This document shows, one piece after another, positions 46,324-64,000 of a stretch of DNA of 64,000 nt. Position 1 is the stretch's first letter, and each line of letters opens with the position of its first letter. Below the pieces are notes generated by a model, which was not told the DNA's origin, did not search any database, and saw only the letters and a list, made by a program, of their open reading frames with translations. A program made the translations under genes and the position numbers. Source of the stretch: Narthecium ossifragum (lineage: Eukaryota > Streptophyta > Magnoliopsida > Dioscoreales > Nartheciaceae); NCBI GenBank assembly GCA_963920575.1, contig OY986967.1, forward strand, positions 28,225,137 through 28,289,136, given 5' to 3'.

Positions 46324-49300
46324 ATGGAAGAGTACCCGGAGGAGCTCCGAACCCCCCCAGTCTCCCTCGTCTCAATCGTGGGATGCCCCGAGCTCCACCA
46401 GCCGATCTCTGGCTACCTCCACTCGGCGCAGCCACCTATCAACACCCTCGCGCTCCCGGACTTCTCGAAGATCCCCATCCTATCCAGGAAGCAACGGGAC
46501 CCTTTGGATCCTGGCCGGCCGCCGGCGGGGATACTGAAGCGGGACTGGCTCGCCAAGCACCGGACCAGGGCCCCCGCGGCGGTCGCCGCCCTCCTTGCTG
46601 CGGATCGTGTCACCGGTGACCCCGCGCAGTGGCTACAGGTCTGCACCGATCTTGAGAACCTAAAGTACGGATTCCATCCTCTTCGAGATTCGATTTATTT
46701 TATTTTGTCTTAGCGTTCTGTACTTGAATTTTACAGTCAGATGTCAGAAAAAGATGGGAACTTGCGTGCATTTAGTGTTAACTCGTGGATTGAGTTCGTG
46801 TATACCTCCTCGTAGATGCCGAAAAGGATTCTAAACTGTAATACGGAAAGAATTCACATCTTGTTTTTGATGATTTCGGCGTAGTTACATATGATAAGAA
46901 CTGCACAATAGAAAAGCGAGAACCTGCGTGCCTTGGATATACTTCGAGAATCAATGTGATTAGCAATTCGTTTGAGCTGATTGAAACGTGACTTGAAATC
47001 CGATTGTCCTTACTCAATTTTGTAATATTAGATCTGGTTTCAGAGCTAGATAGTAGAAAGATGAAAAGTTTTAGAGTAATTTGCATAGTAGTGGCACACC
47101 ATGTTGTTTTTTGCAACATAGTGCCACTTTCACTGTTAGTTGCATATTAGTGGGGCTTTTACTTTTTAGGATGAAACTACCCTCACTTGTTGCACAACTT
47201 CATTCATAATGTGATTAACAAGAAAAATAATTATGCAACAAGTGAATGAACCTGTGTAACAAATCAATGAAGTTGTGCGACAAGTGAGGAGTTGCACATA
47301 AGTGAAGGGCAATTTCATCCTGTCAAATAATAGTGTCATTAACATGCAAAAAGCACGAAGAGTGACACTAATATGCAAAATACAACATGGAGTGCTATTA
47401 ATATGCAAATTACTCAAGGTTTTAAGCCTTGGGCATCCATTAAACATTGATCTGATTTTTGATCTTCTCCTAGATGCTCTCAATGTGCTACACTTGAATA
47501 TGACCAGAAGGGGCTCTTGATTTGAAAGTTTTTGTTCATGGATCTCAAGTTTTGGGCATACTATTATGTATGTCATTTTTCCTTTATTGTGTCAAGATGA
47601 ATTCGCGCTGTACGTATCTGGGTGTTGTCATTTTTGTTGCTTGGTTTTTGTTGAAGCCTCGAGTGCTTTGTGATATCTGGCATAAAGCTGGTCTTTTACT
47701 CTATATTTAAATGTATTCGTGCAATATGTGAACAGGGCTGTGATTCATGGGAGCAACAGCAGATTGGTGGTTGTAATTGTGCAAACAGCTGTTAATGGTA
47801 AGCAGATGGGATATGTGATTGATTTATTACGTCATCTAATCCTATCATGGTTAAAGCAACTAGGGTGAAAAATTAGAAGGGGATTTTTAACCTTAATCAG
47901 GTCATGGAAGTTGCTAATTCCTTTTCTAATGCTGTAGTATTTATACCATCTAATTGAGGATGAGTGAAAAAAAACCTATGTCTGAGTTGATTTGTCATGT
48001 CCCTATATCTCAACTTAATCTGTATGATGCATATCTGATGATGTTGGAAAATTTTGTACTGAAGCCAAAGGTGTTTAGCATCAATATGCTTTCAAGAATA
48101 CTGTTTGCCCTGTACAACAGGATGATATTCAGACTTTTGTCATGGAATGCAGATGATGTTAGTGAAGACCTCTTGATTGCATTGAGAAAGCGAGTGGAAG
48201 TAGAGTCGAAGTACCTAGTTATGTTCAATCAGAACAATGAATCAGAGTTAAAGCAATCACTCAGCAGGTTTGTGGAAAGTTTTCATCTGCTAAACCTTGC
48301 CCACTCTGTACTGTTTTGGACAGCTGGAAGAGCCAAAGAATTAGATGATACTATACTTCAGTTCAGATTGTACCTGGGTGCATGGCATAGTGGAAAGACT
48401 TGTGAACCCTCATTGTGGAGATCACAAGTTTGAGCCTGATTAGAGATAGTTTATGCAAGGAATCATGTTAGAGAATTTATGTTCTAGAATAGCGAGCACA
48501 GTTTATGGTGCTGATATAGGCACTGGCCTGGTAACTTGTAAAAGTCAGTATATATTAAAAGTCAGTATATATGTCATTCGCCTCCCTAAGCCCGGGTAAT
48601 GACACAACTAGTCAAAAAAACACAATGGGATTGTAATGGTTAAGTCAATTAGAATTCTCATTGTTTTGTCTCATGAATCGATGGAAAGGCTCTGAAAGCC
48701 TCCCTAATTAATTGCAGAAGGGTTCTAAAGGGATGATGTTAACAACATGGGACAGATGTATGCTTTTGATCTGGTTATCTCCTTTTTTGCTGATGCAGAC
48801 TTGCAGGCATATTTGCTGAATTGTGCAACACATACTATAGGGAGGAGGGGCGAAGGGTAAAATCCCGTTTAGAAAAGAAGAATTTTAATGCTGCTGAATT
48901 GAATATTCGCTACTATTTTAAGGCAAGTGTTTCTATTCTCATTTAACCAATTTATATATACTTGGTTTTGTTTTTCATTTTCTAACACTTTAATCTCTGC
49001 AATCTCTAATGGCAATTTCCTTAAAGAATCATCCCTAACAATTATCACATTCTCACCTTGATTAATGAAGGGTCACCTGCCTATGTCATTCCTTTGGTGT
49101 CCCATGCTCTTGGCAAGCGTTCATTTCATGCATACTGTGTAGATTTTCATGCATCTGTCTACTGCCCCTCTCCCTTCAACTGTTTGATAAATTATCCTGT
49201 CCATGTGAGAAAATTTCCTTGGGCTTCTTGCATGTGGTGGTTTCACTGTAAGTTCCTTTTTTGTTAGTTTTTAGCTTATTAGTTTTCTCAAATTTCACCT

Positions 49301-52300
49301 TTGGTTTGTGAATTGAAGGATATCATGAGATCAGATTGATTTCCTCCTAGGTTAAATGTTTATGAAGTGCAGCTTATTTATATAGTTAAGTTGGTACACC
49401 AAGATTTATTAATAGATTTTCTGATGGAGTTATTTCATGAAATTTTGAACATTCATTGTGCCATATATTTATTGAATGTTAGGTTGCTGTATATGCGGAG
49501 TTTAGAAGAGATTGGACAGAAGCGTTGAGGTTCTATAAGGATGCTTACAGTGCTTTACGTGAGGTACTACTCATCCTTTTTGTTAAATTGGCTTTATGGT
49601 GTCATGCATTGGGGAGTCACATGGTCACGTGTTGATGTTACAATAATTGATGTCCAGTAATGGTCTCATCTCAATCCAGCATATAATGTTGACATGGGGT
49701 TCTTTTGACCATGTTGCCCTGCTATTTTGGCATTTTTAAAAGTTATAAATCTGAAATCACCCTTCACCAGGATTATATTGCAAATGAAATAGGCCCACTC
49801 TGTTTCTGCCATCACTTAAACCTGGAGAAGATTGAGAAGAGAATTTTCTGATATCTCATTTCATTTAAGGGAGCAAGATATTCTCATGACCAAGCTTTCA
49901 ACCTCTAGTTTGTGAGACCAATTTAGTATATATCTGCTTATTTGTATACTTTATGAAGTTCAGGCTATAAAGCTTTGCTGTGTTAAAAGATTGCGAATTG
50001 CATGGTCTTTTTCTTGTGTTTGTGCTTGTCTCTTTGGAGTCATTTCAAGTTTGTGTGCCCTCTCATTCTATGCTATCGGAAGTTTTCTTCTAAGATTTAA
50101 CATGCGAGACAGATGGTCTGGGCCATCCAAATGTGTGTCACATATTTTATAGTGCTCAGTTTGGTCTTATCAGGTAACATTAATGTGTATGTGTAGTTGG
50201 TTGGAACGTCAACAAGGTTGCCACCAATTCAGCGTCTGGTTGAAATCAAAGCTGTTGCAGAACAATTGCACTTTAAAATATCAACCTTGTTGTTGCATGG
50301 TGGTAAGGTTGTGGAAGCAATTGCATGGTTTCACAAACACATTGCAAGCTATGAGCGGCTTGTGGGCGCACCTGAAGTAACTTTTCTCCATTGGGAGTGG
50401 TTCAGCAAGCAGTACTTGGTACTTGCAGAGCTTCTAGAGACAAGTTCTGCTCCCATGCCAAGCACTGTCTCTGCACATTTTGGTACATCAGAAAACCCTT
50501 TGACAGAGTGGGAATTCCAACCTGCTTATTACTACCAGGTGCAACCTTTTTCTTGTGCATTCGATTTACTTACCTAGATATTTACGCATCTGTGGAATGC
50601 AATGCCTTAGCCTTCTTATACTTGGTGGAAAAGCTCCGTAAGCAGTAAACTTATTACAACCTTTTCTGTCCCAGAATCAGATGTTTTCTCAGGATTAGAT
50701 GAATTATTAAGTACACAAATTAAACAAACTCAGGATTGATGAATTATTATATTTGCAAATTAAACAAACAGGTAAAACATGCTAATTTATCTCTCACTTT
50801 TGTCATGATAACAGTTCTCAGCACACTATCTAAGGGAGAAGAAGTACTCTCTGGCTTGCTCATTGTCCATGAAGGAGCATCCTGATTTAGCAAATATAAT
50901 CAATGGATGTCCTGAGTCTGTGATACCCTCTGTATTTGTTGGTCAATATGCACGTTTGTTTGAACAAGAAGATACTGCTGTTGTTCTCCCGTGAGTACAC
51001 CATACCCTTTCTTTATTCTGGAAGGTGTTTGTTCGGTGCTGATTCTGATATTTCACATTCTGGCTTTGCAGTCTTTCTGATGCAGAATATGCGAGCTATG
51101 CTATTGCAGAAGCAGAAAGGTTTCAAGATTCATATGAGATCATTGCCCTCTTTAGAAGATCTTGTGAATCATTTAATGGCCTTAAAGCACCAAGAGTCGC
51201 CTCTTACTGCAGTAGTAGAATGGCCAGGGAGTATTTTGAATCTGAGGATTTCAGTAGTGCGAAACAACATTTTGACAGTGTTGCCATGCTTTATCGCCAA
51301 GAGGGCTGGGTCAATTTGCTATGGGAGAGCTTAGGTTATTTACGCGAGTGCTCAAGGAAACTTGGTTCGGTAAAAGAATTTGTTGAATATTCCCTTGAAA
51401 TGGCTGCATTGCCTATACTTGCTAATGCTCGATTGGGAAGTCCAGAAGGTACAGGAAAGTATGGCCCTGCAGGTCCAGCTACTCTTAAACAAAGAGAGAC
51501 AATGCAGGGTGAAGTTTTCAGCCTTGCGACAAAACATGTAATTAATCTGGACGATGGGGAATGCAGCCTTAAAGTAACAGACGATCAACCTCTTTGTCTT
51601 GAGGTTGATCTGATAAGCCCCCTCAGAGTGGTATTGCTTTCATGTGTTGCTTTTCATGACCAATCTGTCAAGCCAGGATCAGCTACGCTGATCACTTTGT
51701 CACTTTTATCACACTTACCGCTTCCGTTTGAGGTTGATCAGCTAGAAATTCAATTTAACCAGCCAGCATGTAATTTCATGATTGTCAGTGCTCAAGATTT
51801 GCCAACAGCAAAGTCCAGTGTGGATGATCAGGATCGACGTTTGGAGACTGCTCCATCTCTCACACTAGCAACCAACAAGTGGCTACGTTTGACATATGAA
51901 ATTAACTCAGGTAAACCTTAAATTCTGTCGTTGTCTGTATGATTTCTGTCCATGAGGCTGTAATTTCTTAGTTGCATGGTACACGTTACAAAACTCTGGG
52001 CCAACCATTAGGAAATACATCAATATGAGATGTCCATACTCGAGAAACTTTTGGAACTAGTTGATGTCATTCTTGCCAATTGTTCTCATCAATAATCATT
52101 CAAATCCAAGTGCTTGCCTATTGTCCTCATCAATAATCATTTAAATCCATGTGACAAATTTGGATCCTCTTGATCAGTATGCTCTTTCTATTACTTAAAC
52201 AAGATCTTGATCACTGTTGGGCTGCTCACATCAATATGCTGCTTGTAGTTTGTCTCCAAGGTTGTGAATATGCATGCATCTGTTTCTGTGAGATAGCATG

Positions 52301-53818
52301 GTTGTAATGCCATCCTGTAATCTTTAACTGCCTGTTTGGGTTGCAGCACAGAGTGGGAAGCTTGAATGTCTAGCTGTGACAGCTAAAATTGGTTCTTGCT
52401 TCATGATTTGCTGCCGAGCTGAAAGCCCAGCGTCAATGGAGGATTTGCCAACGTGGAAGTTTGAAGACCTGGTGGAGACATCCCCAATGAGTGATCCTGG
52501 TCTGACATTGTCCGGCCAAAAGGTCATCCAGGTCGAAGAGCCCGAACCTCGAGTTGATCTCATCTTAAATTCTTCTGGTCCTGCACTGGTTGGAGAAAAT
52601 TTTGTTGTTCCTGTGACAATTGCTTCCAAAGGTCATGAGGTTCATTCTGGTGAACTAAAGATTAATCTCGTGGATGCAAAAGGTGATGGCTTATTAATGA
52701 GTCCTAGAGCAGAAGTAGAACCATTTTCGTCGACCAGTCATGACGTCGAGCTTCTCAGCATTTCAAAAACAGCTGATGAAGATGAATCTCAGTTGAATTT
52801 TGACAGCATCAAGAAAATCCAGCAATCTTTTGGAGTGGTCTCTGTTCCACAGTTGGGAGTGGGAGAGTCATGGTCCTGCAATCTAGAAATCAAATGGCAC
52901 AGACCGAAGTCAGTCATGCTCTATGTCTCGCTTGGTTACTCCCCTAACTCAGCAGATACTGTGTCCCAGAGAGTTAACGTTCACAGAAGCTTGCAAATTG
53001 AAGCGAAGACACCGGTCATTATCACTCATCAGTTTTTGAGGCCATTCCGGAGAGAACCTCTGCTTGTTTCTAAAGTTAAGCTAGCAGCTGATTTGGAGCA
53101 AAAGATATCACTTCCTTTGTACGAAATGAGCATCCTTATTGTCAGCGCCAGAAACTGCACTGAGGTGCCTTTACGTTTGGTATCCATGACCTTTGAATCC
53201 GACGATGGTGGAAGTTCTTGCTCCGTGCAGCATGCTAGTGGAACATGTAATGATCATCCTGTTCTTGTCCAAGACGAAATATTCAAGCAGGTATTTACAG
53301 TAACACCACGAGGTGACTCCTCAAGTCTTTGTGTTGGTACAGTCTGCCTTTCGTGGAGAAGAGATTCAGATGTTAGCCACAATACAGTTTCAAGTGTTTC
53401 AACAAGGCATAAGCTGCCTGATGTGACTTTGGAGAAGCCACCATTGGTTGTTAGCATGGAATGCCCTCCTCATGCCATCCTTGGGGTTCCCTTTTCATTC
53501 AATGTAAGAGTTCAAAACCTTACAAGCTTGCTTCAGGAAATCAAGTACTCACTAGGGGACTCTCAAAGCTTTGTGTTCTCTGGGCCTCACAGTGATACCA
53601 AATCTATTTTGCCGGAAACTGATCACATCATCAGCTACAAACTTGTGCCATTGGTTTCAGGCCCCCAACAGCTACCAAGAATCACCATAACTTCAGTGAG
53701 ATACTCTGCTGCTCTTCAACCATCAGCGATGGCATCAACTATTTTTATCTTTCCTTCAGAGCCTACATTTAGGACACAGGCAATGAGGAAGGAATCAGAT
53801 TTCATTTCTTCTGAGTGA
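46324..53818 (+). CDS. TRAPPC11: TRAPPC11 (trafficking protein particle complex subunit 11)
   Basis: Nine exons, 46324-46664, 47736-47797, 48153-48267, 48799-48922, 49483-49563, 50197-50538, 50815-50990, 51072-51910 and 52347-53818, sum to 1183 residues, the expected size. The N terminus begins MEEYPEELRTPPVSLVSIVG. The foie-gras domain follows, with IFAELCNTYYREEGRRVKSR, VAVYAEFRRDWTEALRFYKD and a segment rich in helical repeats. The long C-terminal beta-rich part (Gryzun-type) includes VGESWSCNLEIKWHRP and ECPPHAILGVPFSFNVRVQN. TRAPPC11 is part of TRAPPIII, a tether and Rab-GEF complex working at ER-Golgi and TGN membranes and in autophagy. Intron 4 starts with GC rather than GT (TTTAAG|GCAAGT). 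Intron 1 carries a MITE. Exon 1 is GC-rich. Confidence 0.94.
47074..47415. mobile_element. 342-bp MITE in TRAPPC11 intron 1
   Basis: The ends GAGTAATTTGCATAGTAGTG and ...TATTAATATGCAAATTACTC are inverted, with inner blocks (AGTGGCAC/GTGACACT, GTTGCACAAC/GTTGTGCGAC) also paired. The flanks AAAGTTTTA (47065-47073) and AAGGTTTTA (47416-47424) form a 9-bp target duplication with one mismatch. It lies wholly in the intron, in no reading frame. Confidence 0.85.
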
Positions 53819-59810
<5,992 letters not shown>

Positions 59811-61335
59811 GTACGACTGTTGGTGTCTTGATTAATTTATTAGAGTACATTATTTATGGTTCATGTTGTATCTTTTTGCTAAAGGCTTTGGACTGTCTAA
59901 CAAATCAGGTGCTACATGGATGAAATCTCACTATCGAAGACCCTAGTTTGAAATGGTTGACGAGATTTGTTTTTGTTATATGAGGTGTTTATTCTCTTTT
60001 TTTTCTCTTGAAAAGAATTGAGCTGGTGGCATTGGCTTAGAGATCCAATTCACATTGTCAGTAATACATCAACCTTAATTGTCTTGGATTAAATATCATG
60101 GGTTCCCATTAAAACATCCAAGGTAGGTACACATATCCCAGCTTGGGTTGGTATATATCTAAGATTTGATGCAAATATTAAAACAAGTAGTTAATGAGAA
60201 AAATTTCAATTTTTAGTTGTTTTCGACGTAGCTGAAGTGTTTTGGTCATAACTTTCACATTTGGTCTTAAAAAATGGTGATTTAAGAACTAATGGAAAAT
60301 AAACATGGATATCTACAATTTTGTTGTTGATGTGATCTTCAAATTTGGACGTTTTGTGTGTCAAATATGACGTCAAAGTGAGTGGTAATTTTGTAAATAC
60401 CTTCTCAAGTTACCCCTTCAATGATCGATGCTCTTTTGACACACAATTCCTATATATCCTATCTCATCATTTTCAATGCAGTTGAAGTATTTGGATCATA
60501 ATTTTTTCATCCGAAATCCAAATGATCTGATTCTTAAACTGTTGAAAATCTGATCGAAAGATCTACAATTTTCATTCATTGCAATTTACTAAATTCCAAT
60601 GATAGAAGGGGCCGAAATGCAATTCGACCACTTCCGACACTGTCATAATATTTTGATCATAAATTCTTCATCTAATATCCAAATGATATGATTTTTGGAC
60701 CATTGGAAAACTGATTCAAAGATCTACAATTTTTATTTTATACAATTTATCAAATTTTGATGATTACATGGACCAAAATGCACTTAAAAGGTTCAATAGC
60801 AATTTCATAAATTTTCAAAAAAGCATAGAACGTTATGAAAAGCTAGCAGATCATGAGAGTGATCAAAGGAGATAATGAAGAAACCATCAATGATCATGCA
60901 AGCAACCATCATAGATCATGGTAACAGTTAATGGAGATCATGGAGCAACTAATGGGGATCATAGGAGTAGTTAGAGCACTTTGATGAACAATTAGAGCAC
61001 TTCATAGGAGCACTTTCATGTATGGATAGCTTGGTGAAGAAGGGAATTGTAACACATCACTAATCAATGAAAACAACAATTTCTTTCATATCTTTTGTTA
61101 CGTTTTCTACTGATGAACTCAATATAGGAGTAAGAATAGTCATTACTCTAGTAGTACTCTACATATGCATAGGAGTAACCATTATACTTATCCCCAGGAG
61201 TAGTTTAGCAGTACTTTTAGGAGTAGTTTAATCATTACAGTAAGGATTGGTAGTAGTATAATTGCTTTCTTAACTTACAATAGGCTTGACTTAGATACAG
61301 ACGCACAACACCCAAAAATCCTCTTGAGTTAGAGA
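59811..61335. other. GluRS 3' flank and retroelement-like repeats
   Basis: Three loosely related copies of a block reading TTTGGATCATAATTT...ATCCAAATGAT...GATCTACAATTTT occur at about 60225-60330, 60478-60580 and 60637-60745. Such blocks are common in plant LTR-retrotransposon noncoding regions; no LTR or gag/pol frame is visible. 61100-61250 has repeated TAGGAGTA motifs. No gene. Confidence 0.4.
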
Positions 61336-61818
61336 CAGTGGCGGAACCGGGGGGGCCGGGGGGGGACCTTCACCTCCTCCACGCCCCCGTCGCGGCCCGC
61401 CGCCCCGCGCCTGCCCCTTCACCTCCTCCACGCGGCGACGTCCCTTCGCCTCCTCCATGCGGACCCCGCCCCTTCACCGCGCGGCCCCTCGGCCCTCCCC
61501 CCTCTCCGGCTCTCCAGCCCTCCCCAGTCCCCCTCTTCGGCTCCGGCTCTCCGGCCCTCCCCTGTCTCCGGCACCCCCCCCTCCCGACAGGGTCGGCACC
61601 CAACCAGCCACCCCGACTCTAGCCCTCCCCCCTCTCCGGCTCCCCGCCCCTCCCCCCTCTCCGGCATCCGCCCCCACATGGCAGGGCCTGGCCGGCTGGC
61701 ACCCAAACCCAGCCACTTAGAAAAAACAGAGCATTAAAAACAGAGCATGTATGTTTTTTTTCAAAAAAGTTGATTTGATTTAGTTAATTATTTGATAATG
61801 TTAGAATCTATAATTTAT

Positions 61819-62392
61819 GAGGAATTTTAGGGGGAAAACCAGTTTTCCCAGCTTAGAGAGAAAACCAAGATCCTGGCCGTCCGATCCCATCGGACGGCCA
61901 GGATCAACCCAGTCCTAACTTAACCATCCTAACCAACCCCGATCGGCCCCCAACCCCTCCCCTATCCACGCGACCCGAGCCCCTCTCTCCCGTGCCCTAG
62001 ACGTCGGGGCCGCCGCCGATGCCTCACCCGCCCCGGCCTCCCTCGACCTCGCGCCGGCCTCCCTCGAGCCGTCCTCCCTAGCGCCGTCCACCCTCTCCCA
62101 CGCCCCGACCTCCCTCGTGCCGGCCTCCCTCGACCCGTCCTCCCTAGCGCCGTCCACCCTCTCCCACGCCCCGACCTGCTGGCGGCGGTGGAGCGGATCG
62201 GGAGAGAGATCGGGGTGGAGTGGAGAGAGATCGGGGTGGGTTAGGACGCGATAGGGAGAGAGATTGGGGTGGGTGTGGGTTAGATAGGGGTTAAGTTAGC
62301 ACTTTGATCCTGCCCGTCCGATCCCATCGGACGGCCAGGATCCTGGTTTTCCCCCTAAGCTGGGAAAACCAGTTTGCCCCCTAAAATTCCTC
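61819..62392. mobile_element. 574-bp Mutator-like element nested in the hAT element
   Basis: A perfect 10-bp target duplication, TATAATTTAT, is at 61809-61818 and 62393-62402. The ends GAGGAATTTTAGGGGG and CCCCCTAAAATTCCTC are exact inverses, and pairing continues for about 90 bases through AAACCAGTTT...CCCAGCTTAG and a GGCCGTCCGAT...ATCGGACGGCC hairpin. The core (61930-62250) is GC-rich with no gene recognised. It is younger than the host hAT copy. Confidence 0.92.
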
Positions 62393-62507
62393 TATAATTT
62401 ATTAGTTTGATTTAGTTAATTATTTATTTGTTAGGATTTAGTTAATTATTTGATAATTTATTAGTTTGATTTCTAATTGTCACATTTTTTTTTGTTTTAT
62501 TTAGATA

Positions 62508-63253
62508 ATGGATAAGTTTGTGATAAAAAAAACCACTAAGCGGACAAAATGGAATGGATTTTTGGAAAAAATCAAAACTTTTTGTGTCGATAATTCTATT
62601 AGTGTACCAAATATGGAAGATATTATACCAACTCGCAGTCGTTCGAGGCATGGAGGGCAAAATATTACTTATATGCACCATTTTCGTGTTGAAGTGTTTT
62701 TCCAAGTTATTGATTTCATCGCTCAAGAGATGAATCATCGTATCCGCAAAGAAAGTACACAGATACTTCTTTGCATAGCATGTCTTGATCCAAGAAACTC
62801 ATTCTCAGCATTTGACCATGCTAAGTTATGTCGTCTTGCTGAACTTTATGAAGAGGATTTTCACAGCAGCTGATCGTATGATCCTTAGAGATCGGCTTAA
62901 CACCTACATTAGAGATGTTAGAAGATATGATGATTTTTCTAGACTTGAAGATATTGGAAGTCTTGCTGTAAAGATGGTCGAGACTAGAAAAAATGTTCTA
63001 TTTTCATTGGTTTATCTTCTTATTGAGTTGACATTGGTCTTACATGTTGCGACTACAATCGTTGAGAGAGTCTTCTCTTCGATGCAGATTGTCAAGTCTG
63101 ATTTACATAATAAGATGTGAGATGACTGGATGAATGATTGCATACATCGAGCGGGAAATTTTTAAAACTATTGAGAACGACGTCATTTTGCAACGTTTTC
63201 AAAAAATGCAAAAGCATAGGATCCAACTTCCACCTCTCAATCGTAGCACATAG
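62508..63253 (+). pseudogene. hAT transposase C-terminal relic
   Basis: The first frame (62508-62873) starts MDKFVIKKTTKRTKWNGFLE and contains EVFFQVIDFIAQEMNHRI, as in plant hAT transposases of the DUF4371/TTF-type zinc-finger group. A frameshift near 62865 shifts to ADRMILRDRLNTYIRDVRRY, then ATTIVERVFSSMQIVKSDLH, the hAT dimerisation region. A further frame break near 63118 leads to DWMNDCIAYIEREIFKTIEN and the usual end QLPPLNRST at 63250. The N-terminal zinc finger and the catalytic centre are missing. Non-functional. Confidence 0.85.
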
Positions 63254-63416
63254 TACGGTACGCATATTTTAATATTTATATTATTTTTATTTCTTAATGT
63301 TCGATAACTTAATTCTAATGTATTTTTTGCATTACTTAAATAAATAAAAAAATTAGTCATTTTGCTTTAGATTTCACCCCCTTAAATCTCATTCTGGTTC
63401 CGCCACCGGTTAAAGA

Positions 63417-63861
63417 CACCAAAACCTTCCAAGAACCTTCCACCTTTTGACCCTCACACTCAACACCCCTCCCATCCCCCCCTTGGGTGCTATTTTCCCT
63501 TGGATCGTACTTTTTTCGCGCACACAGGGAGATCATCCATCCATGACTCCATGTTCATGGGACAACAAAAGTATGGAAACAAAACGAAGGTGTTTCTTTG
63601 CAAATTGTTTAAGTCGCATGGAAACAAAGCGAGGGTGTATTTTCCAAATAGTTTAAGTCGCAGGGTTTTTATGCAAAACTCCACACTTCGGTTTCGAATT
63701 CGAATTTCAAATAAAGCAGCCGTTTGGACTCCCACCCAGAAAGCCCAACGGCTATCATTTCCCATATAAAACATTCTCCTGGATACCCCCTCGTTTTCTA
63801 CATTTCTTTCCTTCACTTCTTCGAAAACTTATCGTGAGAGAGAGAGAGGCATTTGGATTCA
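63417..63861 (+). promoter_or_regulatory. CDKB2 upstream region with MSA, E2F-like and TATA motifs
   Basis: CCCAACGGCTA at 63744-63754 fits the mitosis-specific activator consensus YCYAACGGYYA fully. A second AACGG core lies inverted at 63720-63724. TTTCGCGC at 63514-63521 fits the E2F consensus TTTSSCGS. TATAAA at 63765-63770 is a likely TATA box 92 bases before the ATG. MSA elements bind three-repeat MYBs and drive G2/M expression, which suits a B2-type CDK. Confidence 0.65.
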
Positions 63862-64000
63862 ATGGGCGACAGGGCAATGGATGCGTACGAGAAGCTGGAG
63901 AAGGTGGGGGAGGGGACCTACGGGAAGGTGTACAAGGCGAGGGAGAAGGCCACTGGCAAGATCGTGGCGCTCAAGAAGACCCGACTCCCGGAGGACGACG
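63862..64000 (+). CDS. CDKB2: B2-type cyclin-dependent kinase, 5' part only
   Basis: The window ends inside exon 1. The 46 visible residues are [20 protein letters not shown], then [15 protein letters not shown], then [11 protein letters not shown]. The ATP loop GEGTYGKV is at 16-23, with the T19/Y20 pair equivalent to inhibitory T14/Y15 of CDK1, and the catalytic lysine of VALKK is K38. The PEDD/HEDE-type continuation after KKTRL, in place of the EMDE of B1 kinases, points to CDKB2, a plant-specific kinase acting at G2/M with cyclins A and B. The start is the first ATG; a second in frame (MDAYEK) is five codons on. Confidence 0.9.
   Translation, partial: MGDRAMDAYEKLEKVGEGTYGKVYKAREKATGKIVALKKTRLPEDD

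Larger units (their letters stand above)
61336..63408 (+). mobile_element. hAT-family transposon, non-autonomous and interrupted
   Basis: The end CAGTGGCGGAACC (61336-61348) pairs with GGTTCCGCCACCG (63396-63408) with one mismatch. The flanks GTTAGAGA (61328-61335) and GTTAAAGA (63409-63416) are an 8-bp target duplication with one mismatch, as expected for hAT. Inside are a very C-rich block (61365-61720), a second transposon (61819-62392) and a broken transposase C terminus. The right end lies about 450 bases upstream of CDKB2. Confidence 0.92.

Noticed and set aside
61338..62157. Proline- and glycine/arginine-rich ORFs inside the hAT element
   Set aside because: They are composition effects of C-rich sequence within a transposon; no protein family is visible.

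Overview
The window is plant nuclear DNA, most likely from a monocot. Genes have many introns with GT-AG borders, several first exons are much more GC-rich than later ones (a monocot trait), and every recognisable protein is of plant type: CDKB2, AHL, a THA8-like PPR, PPD3, plastid GluRS and the class II PRPP synthase PRS4. I cannot name the species. Exon borders were placed by eye from splice consensus and reading frame; each model sums to an intact frame.

Layout. 1-1924 is CT/CA-rich repeat around a 200-base assembly gap. 1979-6003 is a 4-kb transposon with long inverted arms, sitting inside a (TA)n tract and carrying decayed host-gene-like exons. Then come an unknown conserved plant gene (6631-8600, +), a HIPP-like metal-domain gene (10825-11513, +), an SDR42E-type dehydrogenase (14285-17884, +), a THA8-like PPR gene (19346-20727, -) and an AT-hook gene (21495-26275, -). 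27000-32300 is an island of microsatellites and small inverted-repeat transposons. It is followed by PPD3 (32701-34755, +), VPS26 (35620-39200, -), PRS4 (40490-42381, -), a LINE relic (44300-45330), TRAPPC11 (46324-53818, +), the organellar glutamyl-tRNA synthetase (54958-59810, +), a hAT element with a Mutator-like element nested in it (61336-63408), and the first 139 coding bases of CDKB2 (63862-64000, +).

The genes do not form a pathway. VPS26 and TRAPPC11 both serve endomembrane traffic. PPD3, the THA8-like protein and GluRS are plastid-directed. CDKB2 is a mitotic kinase whose upstream region shows an MSA element and an E2F-like site.

The less ordinary content is in the mobile DNA. There is a set of small inverted-repeat elements sharing ends that read roughly TACTAAAGTGCAATTTAGCC, several with internal CACGTG palindromes. 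Two otherwise different elements share a CCGTCCGAT...ATCGGACGG hairpin. A 104-bp tandem duplication repeats a splice donor in the SDR gene. I see no CRISPR array, viral gene or toxin gene.
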